From NCBI RefSeq assembly GCF_014195535.1, contig NZ_JACIBY010000001.1:871748-935747 (forward strand): a stretch of DNA of 64,000 bases. The letters are read 5' to 3'. Shown piece after piece: positions 16,940 to 26,264 of the stretch. The DNA comes from Runella defluvii. Lineage in GTDB: Bacteria > Bacteroidota > Bacteroidia > Cytophagales > Spirosomataceae. The position numbers and the translations under genes are program-made. How positions within the stretch are numbered: the stretch's first letter is position 1; each line of letters opens with the position of its first letter. The notes beneath the pieces were generated by a model, which was not told where the DNA came from, searched no databases, and worked only from the letters and a program-made list of their open reading frames with translations.

Positions 16940-17174
16940 TGTTAATATGTTTCGATTTCACTCTCTCCCAAGTTTCGTTTATAGTATTTTCATCCAAGAC
17001 TATTGCATTTAAAGATTTTATACGGAAGAGTATTAAAATGTAATCCCAAATGCTTAATTTAACTTTCGAATGGTTTTTATTTGTATTCTTGACAATTCTT
17101 TCATTCGCATTTTCAATGTCGTCAGAGGTAAACTCCATTAACTCTAAATCGTTACTCTTGTTTAAAGTTTTCAT
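16932..17174 (-). CDS. Small unknown protein, first of an AT-rich pair
   Basis: 80 residues starting MKTLNKSNDLELMEF. Mostly polar and acidic, with one moderately hydrophobic stretch (SIWDYILILFRI) that is too short to be a clear membrane helix. No family recognised. It is translationally coupled to the next gene through an 8-bp overlap. It shares the AT-rich codon use of its partner. Confidence 0.5.
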   Translation of the reverse strand: MKTLNKSNDLELMEFTSDDIENANERIVKNTNKNHSKVKLSIWDYILILFRIKSLNAIVLDENTINETWERVKSKHINNE

Positions 17175-17545
17175 AAAATTTATATTTTAAAATAAAACGA
17201 CATTCAGCATAAAAAAGCGCCCTAAACATGAAATAATGAATGATAAGTATGTGAAAAGTCCCTCTATTTAGAGTTATTAAACAGAATAAAAGTTAGAGCT
17301 TGTACAAATTTACGAATATTCAGCATTGCATATCTGAAAAATTTTATTGTGACAATGTTATTAATTACAGTCTACAATGCAATTAAAGAAAATCTTATCC
17401 AAATTTCCAAAAACTGGCAAAAAAACCTTCGAAAAGTTATCAAATGGCTAACCTAAGTACTCAAAGACCTGCTTAGACCTCCCCAAACCATAAAAAAGCG
17501 GAGTCGTCAAACTCCGCTTTTTGGTAAGTACTATTTTTGATTTTA
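17175..17545. other. AT-rich intergenic region with terminator at its right end
   Basis: 371 bp without a convincing gene. It should contain the promoter of the leftward AT-rich pair. A strong hairpin at 17493-17522 closes the leftward GH65 gene. Nothing else was recognised. Confidence 0.6.
17493..17522 (-). terminator. Hairpin terminator of the GH65 gene
   Basis: Perfect 12-bp stem AAAAAGCGGAGT / ACTCCGCTTTTT around a 6-nt loop, with the A run serving as the T run on the minus strand. It lies 24 bp beyond the GH65 stop. Confidence 0.85.
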
Positions 17546-19873
17546 TTACCCTTTCACAACCTCCGTTGCTTGTGCCGCTACGGTAATTTCTGTTCCATTA
17601 ATGGCCAAACTCAACGCCTGTGATGAAAGGTTTTCTACTTCCACTTCGCCTGGGCGAACGGCGACGCGAACCACTTGCCCACGGAAACCAATTCTAAAGG
17701 AATAACCTTTCCATTGCTCAGGCAAAAAGGGCGTAAAGGCCAATTTCCCGTCTTTGATACGCATTCCCCCAAAACCCTTGACCACCGACATCCACGTCCC
17801 CGCCATACTGGTGATGTGTAGGCCGTCTTCGGTGTCGTTGTTGTAATCGTCGAGGTCGAGGCGTGAGGTACGAAGGTACATTTCGTACGCTTTTTCGTTG
17901 TAACCCAATTTCGCGGCCTGAATCACGTGTACGCAAGGCGACAACGATGACTCGTGTACGGTCATGGGTTCGTAGAAATCAAAATTGCGGCGGATGGTTT
18001 CGGTATCAAACTCTTCTTCAAAGAAATAAAGCCCCTGCAATACGTCAGCTTGTTTGATAAAACAGCTCCGCAAAATGCGGTCCCACGACCATTTTTGGTT
18101 GATAGGACGGTGTTCTTTGATGTCTTCGACGGTCAAAAGTTCTTTGTCCAAAAATCCGTCTTGCTGCAAAAACACTTGTCGCTCGGCATCGTAAGGATAG
18201 TACATATTGTCCACAATGTGCTGCCATTTGGTCAATTCCTCCTCACTCAATGTACCCAACACCGCAGGCTGCACCCCACTGTCAGCTGCCTGCAAACTAT
18301 TGACCGCTGACAACGTATAACGCAAACACCAAGCCGCGAGGTAGTTGGTGTACCAGTTGTTGTTGACGTTGTTTTCGTATTCGTTAGGGCCAGTTATGCC
18401 CAGCATCACGTATTTTTTCTTGTCTGCCGACCAGTTGACGCGTTGTGCCCAAAAACGAGCAATTCCGACTAATACATCTAGGCCATACTCGGCTAAATAA
18501 GATTCATCGCCCGTGTGGCGGATGTAATCGTGGATAGCGTAGGCAATCGCGCCGTTGCGGTGAATTTCCTCAAACGTAATTTCCCATTCGTTGTGGCATT
18601 CTTCGCCCGTCATGGTCACCATCGGATACAACGCAGCCCCGTTGTTGAAGCCCAGCATTGCGGCGTTTTCGATGGCTTTTTGGAGATGCTTGTGGCGGTA
18701 AACCAACAAGTTACGCGCTACTTTTTGGTCGGCCGTAGCGAGGTAAAACGGCAAGCAGTACGCCTCCGTATCCCAGTAGGTACTGCCGCCGTATTTTTCG
18801 CCCGTAAAGCCTTTCGGGCCAATATTAAGGCGGGCGTCTTCGCCTGTGTAGGTTTGTTCAAGTTGGAAAATATTGAAACGAATCCCTTGCTGCGCCGCAT
18901 CAGTACGACTGTCCGAATCACCCTCAATAATAATGTCGTTCTGAGCCCAACGTTCGGCCCATGCTTGGGCGTGTTCGGCTTTCATTTGCTTAAAACCTTT
19001 GGCCGAAATGCGCGCGATATAGGCTTTGGCGTTGGGGAGAAGGTCTTCAAGTGCGTGGTTCAACGAAGCCAAGTTAACGGCATATTTGTACAACGTAATC
19101 TCTTCGTTGGCTTTGGCTTTTAGCTCAATTTTGCACGCAACATATTTCGCAGACTTAACAGGTTTGCTTTGAAAATCAACACTTTCTCCGTTTACGAGAA
19201 TGTCGATTTTCATTCCTGTACATACGTTGAACAACTCCGTTTTGAACGGGGTGTCTTTCGTACGCATCTCAAGATAAGCTTCCCCGAAGGCCGTTTCTTT
19301 ATGGATTTCGTCCCAAAATTTCTCGCCGTAATTGGAGTCTTTGTTGCTAATATCGCCATCGAGCGAGGGCGTCAGGGTGATGGTGCCGTCAAAATTGAGC
19401 GGCGTCACCGAATAGCGAATCGCTCCTGCTTCGTCATCAACGATGCTGCAAAAACGTTGGGCGTGAACACGTACCTGTTTGCCGCTCGCGAAGGTAGCCA
19501 CAAAAGTACGCTCCAAAATACCCTCTTTCATGTTGAGCACGCGCGAGTAATCCGAAACGGTGCAGGTTGCCAAATCGAGCGTTTCTCCCTCGATGTCAAC
19601 GTTGATGCCAATCCAATTACAAGCATTGAGTACTTTGGCAAAATAGCGCGGATAGCCGTTTTTCCACCAACCTACGCGGGTTTTATCGGGATAAAAAACG
19701 CCCGCTACGTAGTTTCCGAGTAGTGTTTTGCCCGAAAATTGTTCTTCAAAGTTGCCCCGTTGGCCCATGCGGCCGTTGCCAAGGCTGGTAAGACTTTCGG
19801 TGATTTCGTTGTATTCAGGATAAAATCCTTCCTCAATAATGCACCAAGGGTCGTGTTTTATGTAATTTTTCAT
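17546..19873 (-). CDS. Glycoside hydrolase family 65 disaccharide phosphorylase
   Basis: About 775 residues from the ATG at 19873 (MKNYIKHDPWCIIEEGFYPEY). GH65 enzymes such as maltose, trehalose or kojibiose phosphorylase split alpha-glucosides with phosphate, giving beta-glucose 1-phosphate. Seen here: the N-terminal TESLTSLGNGRMGQRGNFEE, the central STYWDTEAYCLPFYLA, GEECHNEWEITFEEIHRNG, and TGPNEYENNVNNNWY, which holds the catalytic Glu near residue 495. No signal peptide, so cytoplasmic. The exact substrate cannot be told. It lies 121 bp after the tolC-like gene and may be read through from that operon. Confidence 0.9.
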   Translation of the reverse strand: MKNYIKHDPWCIIEEGFYPEYNEITESLTSLGNGRMGQRGNFEEQFSGKTLLGNYVAGVFYPDKTRVGWWKNGYPRYFAKVLNACNWIGINVDIEGETLDLATCTVSDYSRVLNMKEGILERTFVATFASGKQVRVHAQRFCSIVDDEAGAIRYSVTPLNFDGTITLTPSLDGDISNKDSNYGEKFWDEIHKETAFGEAYLEMRTKDTPFKTELFNVCTGMKIDILVNGESVDFQSKPVKSAKYVACKIELKAKANEEITLYKYAVNLASLNHALEDLLPNAKAYIARISAKGFKQMKAEHAQAWAERWAQNDIIIEGDSDSRTDAAQQGIRFNIFQLEQTYTGEDARLNIGPKGFTGEKYGGSTYWDTEAYCLPFYLATADQKVARNLLVYRHKHLQKAIENAAMLGFNNGAALYPMVTMTGEECHNEWEITFEEIHRNGAIAYAIHDYIRHTGDESYLAEYGLDVLVGIARFWAQRVNWSADKKKYVMLGITGPNEYENNVNNNWYTNYLAAWCLRYTLSAVNSLQAADSGVQPAVLGTLSEEELTKWQHIVDNMYYPYDAERQVFLQQDGFLDKELLTVEDIKEHRPINQKWSWDRILRSCFIKQADVLQGLYFFEEEFDTETIRRNFDFYEPMTVHESSLSPCVHVIQAAKLGYNEKAYEMYLRTSRLDLDDYNNDTEDGLHITSMAGTWMSVVKGFGGMRIKDGKLAFTPFLPEQWKGYSFRIGFRGQVVRVAVRPGEVEVENLSSQALSLAINGTEITVAAQATEVVKG

Positions 19874-19994
19874 CGTTAGAAGAGCCCCACCCACTAGGGA
19901 AAGTGTTTAATCAGACCCCAAAATTAGGCATTTCGAGCGAGGGTTTTTATAACGATTTTTTCAATAATTAATGGCTAGTTAACTTTTTGGACGT

Positions 19995-21419
19995 TTACCA
20001 TTCACTCAAACCCGCTGAAAACAACAGGGTTGCCTTCGCTTTTTCGTACTTCGATTTCATGGATTCGAGCTTTACTTTCAGTTCATTGAGTTTCGACTCG
20101 CGCATGTTTAGCTGAAGCAATTGGGTTTCTCCAATGGCAAACCGCTGCTCATCGGCCCGTAATACTTGTGCTTGGCGTTCAATGGCAATTTGCTGGTTTT
20201 GAATCTGTTTTTCGAGGTTCAGCACTTCGTTGTACGATGCCTGGACGTCGTTGTTGATTTCGCGACGAACTTGCTGGAGTTCGAGGTTATTTTGAGCTTG
20301 TTTGATGCGGATAGTTTCGAGCTTACCGCGTTCTTTACGAAATAGCAACGGCATCGAAAAGTCAACGTTCAGTTTGTAAAAAGCAGGAAACGGCCCTGTA
20401 TTGGGTATTTCGAGCCCCGTGATAAAGCGGTGGGTATAGTTGAGCGACGACAGCCCAATGTCGAATTTGGGTTTGAGCATTTCGCGACCTAAACGCTCGT
20501 CAATACGTAATTGCTGGGTTTTAATGTCCAACTTTTGAATTTCGGGATGTTTTTGTCGGGAAATGTCCAATAGTTGTGTAAGCGTATTGCTATCAATGCG
20601 TTGGGCAGGACTAAGCTGAGGAACGGCATTGTTGGGTAACTCACGCGGGCCATTGTTGTCGTCCCACAAATAATTTGACAGAATGAGTCGGGCATTTTGA
20701 AAATCTACCAAGGCTTGGTCGAGCATAATTCGTCGGTCGAGGAGCGTAACTTGGGCATCGGCGGTATCCACCGCGGGTAAGTCGCCTTGCGCTACGCGTT
20801 TTTTGACCAAATCGTACCGTTGTACGGCCAAGTCGTGAAATTCTTGGACGAGGGCGTAGTTTCGGTACGCAAAGTACCACGTCCAGTATTCTTTGGCGGC
20901 CGAAAGTATCAATTTATTGACCAACTTAACGCGTTCTACTTCGGCCATGTTTTGAAACAAACGGGCGTTTTGGAGGGTTGCACGGCGTTCGTCGATAACA
21001 AATCGCTGCAAAACAGGAACGGTGAAACCTACGTAACTGAGCCCATCGAGTGGGGTGCGAATATCGGTTCCAAGTACATCGCCAACGTTCCGTTCAAAAC
21101 CCGCTTTTACATCAATTCCCCCCCAATAAAGTGGTACTTTGAGTTGGTTGTCCCAAAAGTTAAAATAAGCTTTGTTGTCAAAATATTTACGGTCGAAGCT
21201 GGCTTCGAGTTTTGGGTCAAAGCCTCCTTTGGCCATCAGCAACTCAGCTTTGGCTTGGTCGGAAAGGTTACTGGCTTGCCGCAATACGGGGTGGTTTTTG
21301 GTCACCAACTCATAAAAATCGCGGTAAGAAAACACCTTGCCTGTGTCGGTCTGTGCCCATGTAGGTAAAAAAACCACGCAGCAAAGAAGGACGACAAATA
21401 ACTGTATGACGAATTTCAT
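19995..21419 (-). CDS. TolC-family outer-membrane efflux/secretion channel
   Basis: About 474 residues from the ATG at 21419 (MKFVIQLFVVLLCCVVFLPTWAQ), a good signal peptide; an in-frame ATG at 21446 is an alternative. Two coiled, heptad-rich regions (ERVKLVNKLILSAAKEYW and DVQASYNEVLNLEKQIQNQQ) and the FTVPVLQ.F segment are typical of the TolC/OEP fold. It would form the outer-membrane exit duct for the HlyD and ABC proteins encoded just upstream. A 32-bp tandem repeat separates it from the hlyD-like gene. Confidence 0.88.
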   Translation of the reverse strand: MKFVIQLFVVLLCCVVFLPTWAQTDTGKVFSYRDFYELVTKNHPVLRQASNLSDQAKAELLMAKGGFDPKLEASFDRKYFDNKAYFNFWDNQLKVPLYWGGIDVKAGFERNVGDVLGTDIRTPLDGLSYVGFTVPVLQRFVIDERRATLQNARLFQNMAEVERVKLVNKLILSAAKEYWTWYFAYRNYALVQEFHDLAVQRYDLVKKRVAQGDLPAVDTADAQVTLLDRRIMLDQALVDFQNARLILSNYLWDDNNGPRELPNNAVPQLSPAQRIDSNTLTQLLDISRQKHPEIQKLDIKTQQLRIDERLGREMLKPKFDIGLSSLNYTHRFITGLEIPNTGPFPAFYKLNVDFSMPLLFRKERGKLETIRIKQAQNNLELQQVRREINNDVQASYNEVLNLEKQIQNQQIAIERQAQVLRADEQRFAIGETQLLQLNMRESKLNELKVKLESMKSKYEKAKATLLFSAGLSEW

Positions 21420-21494
21420 CGATGTACACTTTTTATTTTTTTTCATTCCGACTAAGGAAAAAGGTTGTCCGTGTGGGAATTTAGCTTGCAGTTT

Positions 21495-21652
21495 CGTCGG
21501 GTTGTGAGCAACCCGACGCACACTTTTGTTGATTTATGAGCAACCCGACGCACACTTTTGTTGATTTATGAGCAACCCAACGCACGCATTTGTTGATTTA
21601 TGAGCAACCCGACGCACGCATTTGTTGATTTATGAGCAACCCAACGCACGTA
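21495..21652. repeat. 32-bp tandem repeat headed by GGTTGTGAGCAACC palindrome
   Basis: A palindrome CGTCGGGTTG-TGAG-CAACCCGACG at 21495-21518 is followed by copies of a 32-bp unit starting GAGCAACC at 21506, 21538, 21570, 21602 and a partial copy at 21634. Units differ at single positions (CCCGACG/CCCAACG, CACAC/CACGC). No ORF. It lies between the hlyD-like stop and the tolC-like start. Confidence 0.85.
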
Positions 21653-21702
21653 AATTTGCCCTTTGCGAATTTGCCCTTTGCTCTCTTGCTCTTTGCCCCT
21701 TT

Positions 21703-23064
21703 TTATTTTTTCTCCTTCTCTTCCGCAGGCAAAATATCGCTGAGGTAGTCAGGCGGGAAACCGTTGAGTTGGCGCCATACTTCCCACCAAATCGGGACGT
21801 CTTTGAGCATCACAAAACCGTTCACTCCCGAACCAATCCGTAGTTGGTCGGGCCATTTGTCGTTTTCGTTGCCTTCGTGGTCCGACTTGATAAGGAGGCG
21901 GTATTCGCCGTTTTTACTGTTGACGCGGTCAACAATGGCGACTGTTCCGCCAAAAGTTCCGACCGAAGTACCAGGCCAGCCCGAAAACTGCAACGCAGGC
22001 CATCCGTCAAATTCCAGTCGTACGTGGCGTCCAGGTTTGATGAGCGACAAATCCATGGCTTTTATGTACAATTCTACGGCCAAATCGGGTTTGTCGGGTT
22101 GCAGCGTAACAATGGATTCGCCCTCTTTAATGGTTTCTCCAATACCCGCTTTGAGGGTTTTGATAATGTAGCCATCTTGCGGGGCGTGAACAACGTACTG
22201 TTCACGACGGATACGGATATTTTCGTATTTGTTTTTGAGTTTAGACAACTCAGATTCTCCGTCGGCGAGGCTTGACAAAGCTGAACTACGGTCTGAGAAG
22301 GATTTGGCAATATCTTTTTGGTAATCAACTTGAACCGAACTAAGTTCGATGCGTGCGTTGATGAGCTCATTGCGCGAAATGGCCAATTTCTGGCTTTGGG
22401 ACGTTACTTTTGCTTGGTCTTCTTGAAACTTCACCCGACGACTCTCTAAGTCCACCAGCGAAATCGTTCCATCTTTGTACATGGCTTCGCCGCGTTCGAG
22501 TCGCTCTTTGGTAATGTCAAAACCACGATTTATGGCGATAAAATCTGCACTGTCACTTTTTACTTTTAGGCGGGCTTGAAGCAATTTGTTGCGCGTTTTT
22601 TCAAGGCTCAATTGTAGCCCTTGACGTAAGGACGAAATTTGAGAGTCAGTGGCTTGAATTTTGGCATTGTAAGCATTGATGGCCGCTTGTTTGGCCTCAA
22701 TTTGCTCCTGCGTTCTGACGAGTACTTGGGGGTCAAAATAATCGTCTTTGATTTCGGAAATCGTTAAAAGGGTATCTCCTTTTTTAACATAATCACCTTC
22801 CCGAACGTACCAATGCTGGATTTGTCCAGCTACGGCGTTTTGGATGTTTTGTGGGCGGTCTTTGGGGGTAAGTGCCGTGACGTAGCCCTTTCCGTTGATG
22901 TTTTGTTGCCACGGCAAAAACATCACTAGAATTAAAACAATGACAATACCCAAAATCCAGCGATACACAATCCGTGCTGTTTTGGGGGAATGGAGGGTAT
23001 GAAGTGAATTGACTTCGTTTTCGATGGCAGGTACATTGACCCGCTGTTTTGATATATTGAGCAT
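21703..23064 (-). CDS. HlyD-family periplasmic adaptor
   Basis: About 453 residues from the ATG at 23064 (MLNISKQRVNVPAIE). One N-terminal membrane helix (WILGIVIVLILVMFLPW), a lipoyl-like half (GQIQHWYVREGDYVKKGDTLLTI), a long coiled-coil hairpin (residues about 110-270), the second lipoyl half (YVVHAPQDGYIIKTLKAGIGETIKEGESIV) and a beta-barrel region. This is the membrane-fusion protein of a type I secretion system, linking the ABC protein to TolC. The start is 4 bp after the ABC gene stop, so tightly co-transcribed. Confidence 0.92.
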   Translation of the reverse strand: MLNISKQRVNVPAIENEVNSLHTLHSPKTARIVYRWILGIVIVLILVMFLPWQQNINGKGYVTALTPKDRPQNIQNAVAGQIQHWYVREGDYVKKGDTLLTISEIKDDYFDPQVLVRTQEQIEAKQAAINAYNAKIQATDSQISSLRQGLQLSLEKTRNKLLQARLKVKSDSADFIAINRGFDITKERLERGEAMYKDGTISLVDLESRRVKFQEDQAKVTSQSQKLAISRNELINARIELSSVQVDYQKDIAKSFSDRSSALSSLADGESELSKLKNKYENIRIRREQYVVHAPQDGYIIKTLKAGIGETIKEGESIVTLQPDKPDLAVELYIKAMDLSLIKPGRHVRLEFDGWPALQFSGWPGTSVGTFGGTVAIVDRVNSKNGEYRLLIKSDHEGNENDKWPDQLRIGSGVNGFVMLKDVPIWWEVWRQLNGFPPDYLSDILPAEEKEKK

Positions 23065-23068
23065 GGTC

Positions 23069-25264
23069 TTAGTTTTCGAGCGTTGCAACGTGCTTTAATA
23101 CAGTTTTGTAGGGGCCTTCGGCAATAATTTGGCCTTCTTCCAAGACCACAACACGATCACAGGCTCCCATGAATGCAGGGTCGTTGGAAAGCACCACAAG
23201 CGTCCAATCATGAGCAGGGTCAGTCAAGAACTCAATGATTCGGATGCGTTCGCTGCGTTCGATTTGTCGAAGAGCATCGGTATATAAGAGTAATTTAGGC
23301 TGAGTGAGCAAACAACGAGCAAGGGCTATTTTGGTGACAAAACTCAACGAAAAATGACGCCCTCCCGAAATGATGGAGGTGGCAAGTCCATCGGGCAATT
23401 GGGCAATTTCTTCCGTAAGGTGTAATTTTTCTAAGGCATCTTTGACGCGTTCCAACGTAATTCCTGCCCGCCCCATGGTCAAATTTTCGAGGATAGTACC
23501 GTCAAAAATTTCTTGGTTGGGAAAGTTCATGCTCAGGTAATTGCGGAGGGTAGTGATGTCTAAGTCACGCATAGAAACGCCATTGTAGATAAGACTGCCT
23601 TCATACTCAGTAAGTATGCCAGAAAGCAATTTTAGAAGGGTATGTTTTCCCGAACCGTTTTGTCCTGTCAAACAAACCCGCTCACCAGGTTGAATATCCA
23701 TCGAAATGTCTTTGATAGCAGGGTGGGACGCATCTGGATAAGCATAACTTAAATGGCGTGTTTTAAGCTCAAGTCCTTTGGGAAACTGAGTGGCCGAAAA
23801 GCGAAAACCACCTTCTTTTTCTAACGTTAAATCCGAAACGTACCCCAATTTATCGACGGCAGTAAGAAGGTCAAAAACCACATCAATACTTAGAAGTAAT
23901 TTTTCAACGGCTCCCGTCAACAACACAATCACGATTTCGGAAGCCACAAATTGCCCCAACGAAATTTGGCGGTTGACAAGCAGGTAGGTACCCAAAATCA
24001 ACAAACCACCAATGACAACGACCTTAAATGCCAACGAATAGTAATAAAACCCTTGTAAGATTTTAAAGTGTTTGTTGCGATACGTGAGGTAATTGGTCAC
24101 GAGCCCGTCCATGCGCTGAATGGGGAGGTGGGTTGAGCCTGCGGTTTTAAACGAAAATAACGTGCTGGCCATTCCTTCGAGCCATGCCACAACGCGGTAT
24201 TTGTATTTTGATTCTTTGATGCTAGTTTCCAGTCCTTTACGGCCATTGATGCGAATGATGGCCAAGAAAATAAGGATGACAAATAAGCTAAAAGCAATAA
24301 AGAAGGGGTGATAAAATGAAAGTAAAAGTAAACCAAAAATGATTTGTAATAAAGCAGCACTAAGCTCAATCAAAAACTTGGGAAGCGATTTTTGGATGGT
24401 CAACACGTCAAAAAAACGGTTCATAAGCTCCGTAGGATTGTCCTGACGTAGGGCTTCGTATTTCAAACGCGGTACACGATAAGTGAACTCAAAGGCAGCT
24501 TTGGCAAAAATTCGCATTTGGAGGGTTTCTACCAGCGACACTTGAATGATTTGCATGATACCGCTTCCAATAAGACCCAAAACGACCAAGCCCATCAGCA
24601 CATAAACCGAGCTAAATACCGAACCACTTGAAACCAAACTAAAGATGGCTTGCACGCCCAAGGGCAACACAAGGCTGATGAGCCCCACGACGACGGCATA
24701 AAAATAAATGTAACCAATGTCCTTGCGTTCGTTACGCAACAGACGTATCAACCGCTGAACGGGACTGAGAATTTCGTTCTCGGTTTGACTTAGCGTGCTG
24801 TCGTCGCTGACCAAAGGTTGCATCGGAAAAGCCGTGATGTACAGTACTTGGCCATTTTTGGACGTGTCGGACTGGTTTTCAAACACCAGCGGAGATAATA
24901 CCTCTGCTGTTGTATGACGGGGGCGATTTTCGATGATGGGGCTCCAGAGAATGGGAGTTCCTTGGTCATCTTTACCCACAATCACGGGTGTTAGACCCAA
25001 ATTATGTTTTTCAAAATAAAGAACGGGATGGGTCGCCGATTCAATAAATGGAACAAACTGATTCTTTGGTAAACAATTAACGACCAAGGTGAGGTTGTTG
25101 TGCCGTGCGCTTCGGTGAAGGTCTTCAATAAACCGATGGATGTCGGTTCCTGAATACGAAGAGGTTTGCTCGACTTGATCGTAAGTCGTTCGGTGGGTTA
25201 CAACGGGTTGCCCAGTCGAAATGGCAAGTTGTTCTACAATTTGCCTTATATACTGCGAATTCAT
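23069..25264 (-). CDS. ABC exporter (permease + NBD) with degenerate ATPase motifs
   Basis: About 731 residues from the ATG at 25264 (MNSQYIRQIVEQ). An N-terminal soluble region (about 1-180) with no C39 peptidase Cys-His pattern evident is followed by a six-helix membrane domain (about 185-480) and an NBD. The NBD departs from consensus: Walker A reads GQNGSGKH with His in place of Ser/Thr, the signature is ISGGRHFS rather than LSGGQ, Walker B is LLLYTDAL without the usual DE pair, and the H-loop His is Asn (LSNDPAF). ATP hydrolysis may be weak or lost. It is first in an operon with HlyD and TolC proteins; the cargo is unknown. Confidence 0.88.
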   Translation of the reverse strand: MNSQYIRQIVEQLAISTGQPVVTHRTTYDQVEQTSSYSGTDIHRFIEDLHRSARHNNLTLVVNCLPKNQFVPFIESATHPVLYFEKHNLGLTPVIVGKDDQGTPILWSPIIENRPRHTTAEVLSPLVFENQSDTSKNGQVLYITAFPMQPLVSDDSTLSQTENEILSPVQRLIRLLRNERKDIGYIYFYAVVVGLISLVLPLGVQAIFSLVSSGSVFSSVYVLMGLVVLGLIGSGIMQIIQVSLVETLQMRIFAKAAFEFTYRVPRLKYEALRQDNPTELMNRFFDVLTIQKSLPKFLIELSAALLQIIFGLLLLSFYHPFFIAFSLFVILIFLAIIRINGRKGLETSIKESKYKYRVVAWLEGMASTLFSFKTAGSTHLPIQRMDGLVTNYLTYRNKHFKILQGFYYYSLAFKVVVIGGLLILGTYLLVNRQISLGQFVASEIVIVLLTGAVEKLLLSIDVVFDLLTAVDKLGYVSDLTLEKEGGFRFSATQFPKGLELKTRHLSYAYPDASHPAIKDISMDIQPGERVCLTGQNGSGKHTLLKLLSGILTEYEGSLIYNGVSMRDLDITTLRNYLSMNFPNQEIFDGTILENLTMGRAGITLERVKDALEKLHLTEEIAQLPDGLATSIISGGRHFSLSFVTKIALARCLLTQPKLLLYTDALRQIERSERIRIIEFLTDPAHDWTLVVLSNDPAFMGACDRVVVLEEGQIIAEGPYKTVLKHVATLEN

Positions 25265-25388
25265 GCGGTTTCTTGGATGGGTTGATAGTTGAAAAAGCAA
25301 TAGACCGTTATATTTGTTCCAATATTAATTAATTCTAACTCAATTCTAATATAGGTCTATTTTGGCAAACAAAGACGAAAATAGGACA

Positions 25389-26138
25389 ATGAGGCATGTA
25401 CATTTTGCTTTTCGTATGACCATTTTGTTAAGAAGTTGTTCTTTACTAAACTGGACTTTGGTAGGCATGGTTTTGACTTTTGGGATAAATTCTTGTACCT
25501 CTCCCTGCGACGATTGCGAAACCACTGTGAAAGGTAGTGATTTTTTTCCACTGGAAGTAGGGCGATTTGTGGAATATGACGTAAACGAAGAAGAAGTAGC
25601 CCTTGGACGCCCTGCGGTGGTTCGGACGTTTCAATGGAAAGAACAGGTGGCAGAAAGTTATCTTGACCCTGCGGGAGAGAAAGTGTATCGCATTGCTCGT
25701 TTTCGCCGAACACTGGAAGGTCAACCGTGGACGCCAGATTCGACGTTTACAGTACGGTTAAAAATTGATTATGCTGTCCGCAACGAAAGTGGGCGTGACT
25801 ACGTAAAAATGGTATTTCCTCCTTCCGAAAAACGTTCGTGGAATGGAAACAGTTACAACAATTTGGGGGAAGATGAGTATGTACTAAAAGATGTAAACAA
25901 AGCGTTGAAAATAGCAGGAACTGCCTTTGACCGAACGGTAACGGTGGTTCAGCAAAACGACTCGACGCTGGTGAATCAAGATAAACGGATAGAAACATAC
26001 GCAGCGGGCGTAGGGCTGGTTTATCGGGAACGTATTAATGTGCAATTTTGCTCATCCACCCCTTCTTGCATCGGTAAGGCACAAATAGACTTTGGAACAC
26101 GGCAGTTTGTACGTTTCAAGCGCACAGGTATGGAGTAG
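25389..26138 (+). CDS. Putative lipoprotein of unknown function
   Basis: About 249 residues if the ATG at 25389 is used; ATGs at 25416 and 25467 are also possible, and a longer TTG frame is unlikely. A hydrophobic segment ends in INSCTSPCDDC, a lipobox-like site with an atypical Asn at -2. The mature part is beta-rich and polar (FFPLEVGRFVEYDV at its start), with two more cysteines near the end. No family recognised. It is divergent from the secretion operon, and could be exported or surface-exposed. Confidence 0.6.
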   Translation: MRHVHFAFRMTILLRSCSLLNWTLVGMVLTFGINSCTSPCDDCETTVKGSDFFPLEVGRFVEYDVNEEEVALGRPAVVRTFQWKEQVAESYLDPAGEKVYRIARFRRTLEGQPWTPDSTFTVRLKIDYAVRNESGRDYVKMVFPPSEKRSWNGNSYNNLGEDEYVLKDVNKALKIAGTAFDRTVTVVQQNDSTLVNQDKRIETYAAGVGLVYRERINVQFCSSTPSCIGKAQIDFGTRQFVRFKRTGME

Positions 26139-26264
26139 GTGTGCTGATGTGGGGAGGGTTACAAACGTGGGGAGGGTTGCTCATAACACGACGAGAGAAT
26201 GTCGAATTTGGATTTATATGCGGTATTTACTAGACAAAGAATAAATAGATAAAAACATATACAA

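Noticed and set aside
18515-19123. Long open frame (202 codons) on the plus strand opposite the GH65 gene
   Set aside because: It lies wholly antisense to a well-supported enzyme, has no family features or signal, and arises from that gene's codon use.
21495-21652. 32-bp tandem repeat as a CRISPR
   Set aside because: Copies are directly adjacent with no spacers.
25362-25388. TTG start for the lipoprotein gene at 25389
   Set aside because: It adds only a polar nine-residue lead before a signal sequence; the ATG codons downstream are more natural starts.
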